Shown one piece after another: positions 58,255 through 64,000 of a stretch of DNA of 64,000 nt. The position numbers were made by a program, and so were the translations under genes. Under the pieces are notes generated by a model. The model made no database searches. It saw only the letters and a program-made list of their open reading frames with translations, and was not told the origin of the DNA. The stretch is from UBA8079 sp965205535 (GTDB lineage Bacteria > Pseudomonadota > Alphaproteobacteria > UBA6615), in the NCBI GenBank assembly GCA_965205535.1, contig CBDBHH010000005.1:1922001-1986000 (forward strand). The letters are read 5' to 3'. The stretch's first letter is position 1, and the number at the start of each line of letters is the position of its first letter.

Positions 58255-59235
58255 ATGGTGAAAGCAGTCCGTATCCATGAGTTCGGCGAGGTCGATGTTC
58301 TGAAATGGGAGGATATCGAGGTCGGCGATCCCGGCCCCGGCCAGCTGCGCCTGCGTCACACGGTGATCGGCTTCAACTTCCTCGATATCGCGGTGCGCAA
58401 GGGGATCTATCCCGTGCTGCCTGAGTTGCCGTCGGTATTGGGCACGGAAGCCGCGGCTGTCGTCGAGGCGGTCGGCGAGGGCGTTGAGGGGATCAATGTC
58501 GGCGACCGGGTCGCCTATGCCGCGACGATGCCCGGTGCCTATGCCGAGGTCCGGCTGATCGACGCGTCCCAGGTCGTGGTGCTGCCGGACGCGGTCTCCG
58601 ATGAGGTGGCGGCCGCGAGCATGCTCAAGGGCATGACGGCGGAATATCTGATCCATCGTTGCTACCCGGCGCAGGCCGGCGAGACGGCGCTGGTGCATGC
58701 GGCGGCCGGCGGGGTCGGTCTGTTCCTGTGCCAGTGGCTGGCGTCCAGGGGTGTAAACGTCATCGGCACAGTCGGTTCGGATGCCAAGAAGGAGACGATC
58801 CTGGCCAATGGTGCTGCCCATGCCGTCAACTACAAGACCGAGAATTTCCACGAGGTCGCCCGCGAGGTGACCGGGGGGACGGGCGTCGACGTGGTCTATG
58901 ACAGCGTCGGCAAGGATCATTACGAACGCTCTATCGATTCCCTGCGCCCGCGCGGCTACATGGTGAACTTCGGCAATTCCTCGGGGCCGCTGCCGCCGAT
59001 CGATTCCGTTGAGCTGAACGTGAAAGGTTCTCTGTTCTTCACCAAGGCCTCGATGCGTTTCTATCAGTTGAGCCGCGCGGAGCTCGAGAACAGCGCGGCG
59101 ACCCTGTTTGGCGCCATCGCTTCGGGCGATCTGAAAACCGTGATCGGCCAGCGCTACAAGCTGGAGGATGTCGCGACGGCCCACACCGATGTCGCCGAGG
59201 GACGGACCACCGGTTCGACGGTGTTCACGATCTGA
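58255..59235 (+). CDS. NADPH:quinone oxidoreductase-like MDR protein
   Basis: A 326-residue zinc-free MDR of the Qor group. F-N-F-L-D-I-A-V-R-K-G is the Qor substrate-loop form, A-G-E-T-A-L-V-H-A-A-A-G-G-V-G-L-F the nucleotide-binding segment, and V-V-Y-D-S-V-G-K-D near the end is typical. It reduces quinones by one electron with NADPH. A GTG at 58252 adjoins the chosen ATG at 58255, with GAAGGGGG before them. Confidence 0.88.
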   Translation: MVKAVRIHEFGEVDVLKWEDIEVGDPGPGQLRLRHTVIGFNFLDIAVRKGIYPVLPELPSVLGTEAAAVVEAVGEGVEGINVGDRVAYAATMPGAYAEVRLIDASQVVVLPDAVSDEVAAASMLKGMTAEYLIHRCYPAQAGETALVHAAAGGVGLFLCQWLASRGVNVIGTVGSDAKKETILANGAAHAVNYKTENFHEVAREVTGGTGVDVVYDSVGKDHYERSIDSLRPRGYMVNFGNSSGPLPPIDSVELNVKGSLFFTKASMRFYQLSRAELENSAATLFGAIASGDLKTVIGQRYKLEDVATAHTDVAEGRTTGSTVFTI

Positions 59236-59242
59236 CGCCGCG

Positions 59243-59335
59243 CCCTTCGAGACGATCGCTGCGCGATCTCCTCAGGGTGAGGGCTTTTTTTCACCCCTCA
59301 TGCTGAGGAGCCGCCGCAGGCGGTGTCTCGAAGCA
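59243..59335. repeat. Palindromic repeat family A, copy 4
   Basis: The unit begins CCCTTCGAGACGATCGCTGC and ends GGTGTCTCGAAGC, with CTCAGGGTGAGGGC, a T-run centre and CTCATGCTGAGGAGCC. It lies between the Qor and hydrolase genes and, with its central T-run, may also act as a transcription end. Confidence 0.85.
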
Positions 59336-59369
59336 TATGTTTGCGGATATCGACCAGGAGAGAAGAACC

Positions 59370-60356
59370 ATGCAACTCGAGTATCGCAAACCAAGCGAGG
59401 CGGCACTGGCGCTGATGCGCACGGGGCACAACCATCCCGAGATGGTCGCGACCCTGAAGGAAATCGCCGCGGAAGGCGTGCCGCCCGCAGCCGAGAATAC
59501 CGACGGCGAAACCGAAGATATCGGCGGACTGGAGGTCACCCACCGCTTCGTGGAGGCCCCGGGCGAAAGCGAGACCGTGCGCTGGCACTTCGTCGAGGCA
59601 GGTGAGGGGCCAGTGCTGCTGCTGATGCACGGAATCCCGCAATCCTGGTGCATGTGGCGATCGATCCTGCCGGAGCTGGCGAAGCATTTCCGCTGCATCG
59701 CCATCGATCTCAAGGGTTACGGCCAATCCGATAACCGCCGCGGCGACTATCGCCACGAAGGTGTTGCGGAACAGGTGGTCTCGCTGCTTGACACGCTGGG
59801 CATCGACCGGTTCAACCTGTTCAGCCATGACCGGGGCACCGTCCAGGCGGATTTCATCGCCGCCAAACATGCCGACCGGGTGATCCGGTTTGTGCGCGGG
59901 TCCCAGCATCTGATCCATTTCCATCCGGACCTGGCGCCCCAGGAACTGATGTTCACGGACCTCGAGACCCGCGGCGTGCTTCAGGACCCGATCAAGGTCT
60001 TCGAATGGGGTTTCGGCCGGCTGTGCAAATACCCGATCGCCAAACCCGACGTGATCCGCGCGATCCAGGAGTTCTCGCGCCACGGCACCGGGCTGGCGGT
60101 CGAGCGTTATTTCCAGTCCTCGACCTTCCGCAAGGACTGGATCGACCGGCGCACCCGGCTGATCCCGGCCTGGACTGCGCCGATGCTGATTCTGCAGGGC
60201 TCGGACGAGCCGCCGATGCCGGTCGAGAACTACGAAGGGCTTGAGGAATATCTGCCCGACGCGCGGGTCGAGCTGGTCGATGGCGGGCATTTCTATGTCG
60301 AGGAAAACCCGACGGACACGCTGGCAAAGGCGCTACCGTTCCTGCTCGGTGACTAG
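59370..60356 (+). CDS. Alpha/beta hydrolase with Asp nucleophile (epoxide hydrolase/dehalogenase-like)
   Basis: A 328-residue protein; the ATG at 59370 has AGGAG upstream. H-G-I-P-Q-S-W-C-M-W is the oxyanion loop, and the nucleophile elbow reads F-S-H-D-R-G, with Asp at about residue 154 instead of Ser. This marks the epoxide hydrolase and haloacid/haloalkane dehalogenase branch. The histidine is in D-G-G-H-F-Y-V-E. The long N-terminal helical part (M-R-T-G-H-N-H-P-E-M) is unusual. The substrate is unknown. Confidence 0.85.
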   Translation: MQLEYRKPSEAALALMRTGHNHPEMVATLKEIAAEGVPPAAENTDGETEDIGGLEVTHRFVEAPGESETVRWHFVEAGEGPVLLLMHGIPQSWCMWRSILPELAKHFRCIAIDLKGYGQSDNRRGDYRHEGVAEQVVSLLDTLGIDRFNLFSHDRGTVQADFIAAKHADRVIRFVRGSQHLIHFHPDLAPQELMFTDLETRGVLQDPIKVFEWGFGRLCKYPIAKPDVIRAIQEFSRHGTGLAVERYFQSSTFRKDWIDRRTRLIPAWTAPMLILQGSDEPPMPVENYEGLEEYLPDARVELVDGGHFYVEENPTDTLAKALPFLLGD

Positions 60357-60362
60357 GCCTGC

Positions 60363-60836
60363 TTAGCCATCCTTCTCGGACGTGATCTTTGCGAATGCCG
60401 CGAGCGTCTCGGCGCTGACGTAGTGCTCGATGCCCTCGGCGTCGAGTTCGGCATTGCGGGCGCTGACGCCGATGGCGCGCAGGAAGTTCAGCACGATCTG
60501 GTGGCGCTTGCGTGATGCATCGGCCAGCGCGCTGCCCTGCTCTGTCAGGAATATCGAACGATAGGGGCGGGACGTCACCAGCCCGTCGCGCTGGAGACGC
60601 TTGACGATCTTGTTGACCGTGGCGTGGGACACGCCGAAGCGCTGGGCCAGGTCCGTGACCCGCGCCTCGCCATAGGCGTTGATCAGGTCGTCGATCATCT
60701 CGACATAATCCTCGGCCTTCTCGGTCTGCTGGGCGTTGCGAACTCGCTCGAACTGGGCGGCCTGGCGGTCCGCATCCATCATCTCGTCGGATTCGTCCGG
60801 CGTCTCCGCAGTGGCGGGCTTGATGCGGTCGGCCAT
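60363..60836 (-). CDS. mntR: Manganese-responsive regulator MntR (DtxR family)
   Basis: A 157-residue DtxR/MntR-type repressor. After a charged N-terminal tail (about 1-40) the winged helix reads R-V-T-D-L-A-Q-R-F-G-V-S-H-A-T-V-N-K-I-V-K-R-L, and the dimerisation/metal domain has R-H-Q-I-V-L-N-F-L and D-A-E-G-I-E-H-Y-V-S, the H/E/D ligands. Length matches E. coli MntR (155). It lies 145 bp downstream of the manganese ABC operon on the same strand and likely controls it. It converges on the hydrolase gene with 6 bp between stops. Confidence 0.92.
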   Translation of the reverse strand: MADRIKPATAETPDESDEMMDADRQAAQFERVRNAQQTEKAEDYVEMIDDLINAYGEARVTDLAQRFGVSHATVNKIVKRLQRDGLVTSRPYRSIFLTEQGSALADASRKRHQIVLNFLRAIGVSARNAELDAEGIEHYVSAETLAAFAKITSEKDG

Positions 60837-60981
60837 CAGACCTTCACCCGGGTTGCGCGGCTGTAGCCCCGCGTGGAGATGCATCGGTTCAGTTCGATCA
60901 TGACAGGCACAATCGCATCCGCCGCGATTCCCCGGAAGGCGGCAGGTCTTTGAGACCGGATGCCGGTACCTGCCATTCGCA

Positions 60982-61914
60982 TCATGCCGCCTCTTTTCGC
61001 GCAACGCCGACACGCGCGCGGTGCGGACCGTAGAGGCAGGCCAGCGCGAGAATGACGCCCGAAACGACGGCAATCATGCCCGCGGCGCTGACAGCATCCC
61101 GGGCGCCGAACCAGAGCGGGCCATAGCCTGCGAGGATGTAACCCAGCACGGCCGAGAGTGTCGCGAAGGCAACGGACCATCCGATCTGGTGTTCGAGCCG
61201 GTTTGTCATCAATCGCGCGGCCGCCGGCGGACAGATGAACATCGCGATGACGATGATCGAGCCCACGGCGTCGAAGGCGGCGACGGCGGCAATGGCGGCG
61301 ACGATGACGAGGCCGAGGCCGAGCGCGGCGGCCGGTATTCCAAGCGCCTGCGCAAAGCCTTCGTCGAAGGTCGAAATCTTGAGCCAGCGCCAGAAAATTA
61401 CGGTCAGCACGACCACGATGGCGCAGACGATCGTGATGCGGACCAGCTCGTCCGGCAAGGTCGCGAGCATCACGGGGTCCAGGAGCGAGTGCCAGCCTTC
61501 CGCGCGCAACCAGACCAGGGATTCGAGGTTGCCCATGAGGGCGTGTTCGACGTCGAGATGGACGTTGCTCGTGTCGGACCGTTCGAGAACCAGGACCCCC
61601 GCGGCGAACATGGATGTAAACACCGCGCCCATGGCGGCACCCGGTTCGATCCCGCCCAACCGCTTCACGAGCTCGATCAGAATGACGGCCACGAGGGCGG
61701 CGCCCGCCGCGCCGAGCAACATGGGGATGGCGGAAATGATGCCCGTCAGCAGAAATGCGACCACGATTCCCGGCAGCACGACATGGCTGATGGCATCGCC
61801 GATGAGCGCCTGCCGGCGCAGGATCAGGAAATTGCCCGGGAGTGCACATGCGATGGCCGCAAGAATACCGATCAGGATCGGCGTGAGCGAAAGCTGAACG
61901 AATTCGGCGCCCAT
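60982..61914 (-). CDS. Metal ABC transporter permease (MntD/SitD-like)
   Basis: A 310-residue inner-membrane permease of the ABC-3 family with about eight helices. Family marks are G-N-F-L-I-L-R-R-Q-A-L-I-G-D-A-I-S-H and G-A-V-F-T-S-M-F-A-A-G-V. Between helices it carries the H-L-D-V-E-H-A-L-M-G segment. It starts one base inside the upstream permease stop (TGATG). The product works with the paralogous permease and the ATPase to import Mn or a related divalent metal. Confidence 0.9.
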   Translation of the reverse strand: MGAEFVQLSLTPILIGILAAIACALPGNFLILRRQALIGDAISHVVLPGIVVAFLLTGIISAIPMLLGAAGAALVAVILIELVKRLGGIEPGAAMGAVFTSMFAAGVLVLERSDTSNVHLDVEHALMGNLESLVWLRAEGWHSLLDPVMLATLPDELVRITIVCAIVVVLTVIFWRWLKISTFDEGFAQALGIPAAALGLGLVIVAAIAAVAAFDAVGSIIVIAMFICPPAAARLMTNRLEHQIGWSVAFATLSAVLGYILAGYGPLWFGARDAVSAAGMIAVVSGVILALACLYGPHRARVGVARKEAA

Positions 61915-63128
61915 CAGTCGGCTCTCACGGTCACGGGTGGGCCGAGCCGACGGTCAAATTCCGCAATCTCGTCGGACGTGAAAACATCCTCGATGGGTGT
62001 CAGCCCGTCATAACGGCCCGTCAGGCCCGCGTCCTGATAGATTTCCCGCGCCACGTCCCAGCGACGTTCGTCACGGGTAATCTTGGCGGCCTGTGCGCGG
62101 CCGGCGTCGGTCGGGACGCCGTCAGGGCGGACGAGACCTTCGCGCGTGAGAAGGCGGAGCGTGTAGGTCTCGCGAATGGGGTGTTGGGCGGCGAGAGAAA
62201 GCAAACCCTGTCGCCTGTGCACCCGGGCCTGAAAGTTTCTGTGCCGGAACAGGGCGGCGAGAACGCCGCGATCCGGTGCGAACAGAAGTGAGAAGATGAA
62301 GATGCTCGCCGCGACGAGAACGATGATCGGGCCGGTCGGCATGGCTGGTGCCGATGCCGAGAGAACGGCGCCGAGATATCCCGATGCGCCGCCGATACCC
62401 CCGGCGACCCAGATCATGTTGGTCGATCGATCGGTCCAGAATCGCGCGGCGACGGCGGGGATGATGAGCATCGCAACGATCAGGATGAGGCCCACCAGCT
62501 TGAGCCCGATGACAGTGACGGAGAGGACGAGGCCCATCATCAGGAGGTCGATGCGACGGACGTCATAGCCGAGCGCGGCGGCATAATCGCTGTCGAATGC
62601 CACGAGGGTCATGGGCCGGCGCATCAGCCATGTCAGCAGCACGGCGAGCGAGCCGCCGATGGCGATCACGATGGCATCCTGAAGAAGCATCCCGGCCGTC
62701 GATCCCAGAAGGAAGCTCTCGAGCCCCGCCTGCCGGCCCGCGCTCATGGCCTGGATGACGGTCAGAAGCACGATGCCCACGCCGAAAAAGACACCCAGAA
62801 CTGCGCCAATGGCTGCGTCCTCGGCCAGCCTTGTGCGGCGGCTGATCCATTCGATCAGCAAGAGCCCAATCCAGGCGGTAACAGCCGATCCCGCGATCAG
62901 ACCAAGAAGGCTTCGCCCATCACCGCCGAAGGCGACCATCACGACAAAGGCGAGACCAACGCCCGGAAGCGTTGCATGGGCGACGGCATCCGAGATCAGC
63001 GCGCGTTTGCGCAGGAAGGGAAATGTGCCCGATGCGCCCGCGGCGAAGCCGAGAAGCCCCGCGCCGATCGCGACCAGCGCGGCGTTGTAACCGGCTTGCA
63101 GGAAAAGCGCGTCGACAAACAGGTTCAT
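61914..63128 (-). CDS. Metal ABC transporter permease with C-terminal winged-helix domain
   Basis: A 404-residue protein. Residues 1-290 are an ABC-3 permease (F-L-R-K-R-A-L-I-S-D-A-V-A-H-A, E-S-F-L-L-G-S-T-A-G-M-L, L-I-V-A-M-L-I-I-P-A-V-A). A cytoplasmic tail of about 110 residues follows, with L-L-S-L-A-A-Q-H-P-I-R-E-T-Y-T-L-R-L-L-T-R-E-G-L, a winged-helix-like module, then K-I-T-R-D-E-R-R-W-D and a short acidic tail. Permeases with such a DtxR-like tail occur in other Mn/Fe importers. It overlaps the ATPase gene by four bases (ATGA). Confidence 0.88.
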   Translation of the reverse strand: MNLFVDALFLQAGYNAALVAIGAGLLGFAAGASGTFPFLRKRALISDAVAHATLPGVGLAFVVMVAFGGDGRSLLGLIAGSAVTAWIGLLLIEWISRRTRLAEDAAIGAVLGVFFGVGIVLLTVIQAMSAGRQAGLESFLLGSTAGMLLQDAIVIAIGGSLAVLLTWLMRRPMTLVAFDSDYAAALGYDVRRIDLLMMGLVLSVTVIGLKLVGLILIVAMLIIPAVAARFWTDRSTNMIWVAGGIGGASGYLGAVLSASAPAMPTGPIIVLVAASIFIFSLLFAPDRGVLAALFRHRNFQARVHRRQGLLSLAAQHPIRETYTLRLLTREGLVRPDGVPTDAGRAQAAKITRDERRWDVAREIYQDAGLTGRYDGLTPIEDVFTSDEIAEFDRRLGPPVTVRAD

Positions 63129-63952
63129 CGCCCGCCGTCCGCCACGGCCAGTTCGCTGAGATGGGTGGCGGCAAGCCGCCCGCCGTAGGTCGCTTGCAGA
63201 TTCTCAGGCGTGAACGTTGTCTCGACCGGCCCTTCGGCGATGCGCCTCACGTTGAGGAGGAGCACGTGGTCGAAGTAGTCGCGCACCGTGGCAAGGTCAT
63301 GGTGTACCGCGATGACCGTTCTGCCTTCTTCTTTGAGCAGTTTCAGCACGCCGATGATCGCCCGCTCTGTCGCGGCGTCTACGCCTGCGAAGGGCTCATC
63401 GAGGAGGAGGAGGTCGGCGTCCTGTGCCAGCGCGCGGGCAAGGAACACGCGCTGTTGCTGCCCGCCCGAGAGCTGGCCGATCTGACGATGTGCGAAGTCG
63501 GCCATGCCGACGCGGTCGAGGCATTCGTTTGCCCGGCTTCGTGCCTGGCCCGAGAGTCGCCCGAGCAGTCCGACTTTGCGATAGAGCCCCATCTGGACGA
63601 CATCCAGTACCGTGGTCGGGAAATCCCAGTCGACGCTTGCGCTCTGCGGCACATAGGCGATGTGTGCGCGGGCATTCCGGAGCGACTGTCCGAATACCTC
63701 GACCTCGCCCGACAAACGCGGAATAACCCCCAGCGCGGCCTTCAGCAGGGTGGATTTCCCCGCGCCGTTCGGGCCGACAATTGCCGACATCCGCCCTGTG
63801 TCGAAGGTCGCGTCGACCGAGAAGACCGCCGGTTTCTCGCTATAGGAAACCGTCAGTCCCTGCAGGCCGAGCGCTGCCTCGTGCGGCGCCCGAGCCGGGC
63901 CGACGGTCTGGCCCTGTTCTGATGCGATTTCGGGTTGTGTCGTGCGTGACAT
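63125..63952 (-). CDS. Metal ABC transporter ATP-binding protein (MntB/SitB-like)
   Basis: A 275-residue ATPase from ATG 63952. Walker A is V-G-P-N-G-A-G-K-S-T-L, the Q-loop lies in Y-V-P-Q-S, the ABC signature is L-S-G-G-Q-Q-Q-R, and Walker B is L-L-L-L-D-E-P-F-A-G-V-D. The H-loop reads A-V-H-H-D-L. It powers import by the two permeases. A TTG at 63958 would add two residues. Confidence 0.93.
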   Translation of the reverse strand: MSRTTQPEIASEQGQTVGPARAPHEAALGLQGLTVSYSEKPAVFSVDATFDTGRMSAIVGPNGAGKSTLLKAALGVIPRLSGEVEVFGQSLRNARAHIAYVPQSASVDWDFPTTVLDVVQMGLYRKVGLLGRLSGQARSRANECLDRVGMADFAHRQIGQLSGGQQQRVFLARALAQDADLLLLDEPFAGVDAATERAIIGVLKLLKEEGRTVIAVHHDLATVRDYFDHVLLLNVRRIAEGPVETTFTPENLQATYGGRLAATHLSELAVADGGR

Positions 63953-63962
63953 ACTCAATCCT

Positions 63963-64000
63963 TCAATTCAGGAGGCCCTGCATGCCGGTGTCCGGCGCAC
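63963..64000 (-). CDS. C-terminal tail of an upstream gene, perhaps the metal-binding protein
   Basis: Thirteen codons to a TGA at 63963-63965 read A-P-D-T-G-M-Q-G-L-L-N in the phase that ends 10 bp before the ATPase start. An upstream gene in this operon would normally encode the periplasmic metal-binding protein (MntC/SitA type), but the visible tail is too short to assign. Confidence 0.35.
   Translation of the reverse strand, partial: APDTGMQGLLN

Overview
The window reads as a chromosome segment of a GC-rich alphaproteobacterium, most like a free-living (probably marine or soil) member of the Rhodospirillales. Grounds: the housekeeping run dcd - murA - DUF2948 - hisG (short form) - hisD - UPF0262 - LMW phosphatase - infA - maf - RNase E/G - yacG is an alphaproteobacterial arrangement, and the rest is rich in TRAP transport, FAH-family, acyl-CoA and flavin-dependent catabolic genes. 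Species cannot be named from this.

Layout. 1-5.6 kb: start of an MFS exporter, a sugar-acid dehydratase, then a FIST sensor gene paired with a tandem-GAF class III cyclase gene, and tRNA-Thr. 5.6-14.9 kb: conserved core (TerB-like, Rid, dcd, murA, hisG, hisD, infA, maf, RNase E/G-like, yacG) ending in tRNA-Phe. 14.9-24.1 kb: an accessory island beside tRNA-Phe, holding a complete type I restriction-modification set (hsdR/S/M), a frameshifted unknown gene, a truncated Cas3 (HD domain only), a ParD/ParE-like pair, and an IS3-family element of 1,510 bp with both inverted ends and a 5-bp target duplication. The element sits at the cut end of a TauD-like gene. 24.6-32.6 kb: a TAXI-TRAP importer followed by a TPP enzyme, a GST, an FAH hydrolase and a class II aldolase, apparently one catabolic unit. 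32.6-39.3 kb: MscS channel, MDR oxidoreductase, HupE, a probable SELENOPROTEIN with in-frame UGA, SDR, OsmC and a sugar isomerase-like gene. 39.3-60.4 kb: catabolic genes (hydrolases, enoyl-CoA hydratase, two acyl-CoA dehydrogenases, two FAH paralogues, VOC, two PRISE reductases, GntR-regulated FAD oxidase and LLM monooxygenase, gabD, BKACE). 60.4-64 kb: MntR and a manganese-type ABC importer.

The most interesting observation is at 35,707-36,798. Two consecutive frames in the same phase are separated only by one TGA. The TGA stands exactly where the second cysteine of the AhpD/carboxymuconolactone decarboxylase CxxC motif belongs (C-F-Y-U-T-T-G-H). A hairpin with a G-containing apical loop lies 24 nt downstream, the spacing expected for a bacterial SECIS. 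The gene is best annotated as one 363-residue selenoprotein rather than two hypotheticals.

Intergenic regions carry three families of palindromic repeats. One 69-bp unit is present twice, 15.7 kb apart, in inverted orientation with a single mismatch; one of its copies is nested inside a different palindromic repeat. Several regulatory candidates are also listed: two tRNA promoters, a strong Rho-independent terminator after hupE, a 16-bp-stem hairpin between the TRAP genes, and a shared GATATATCAG motif around the GntR gene.
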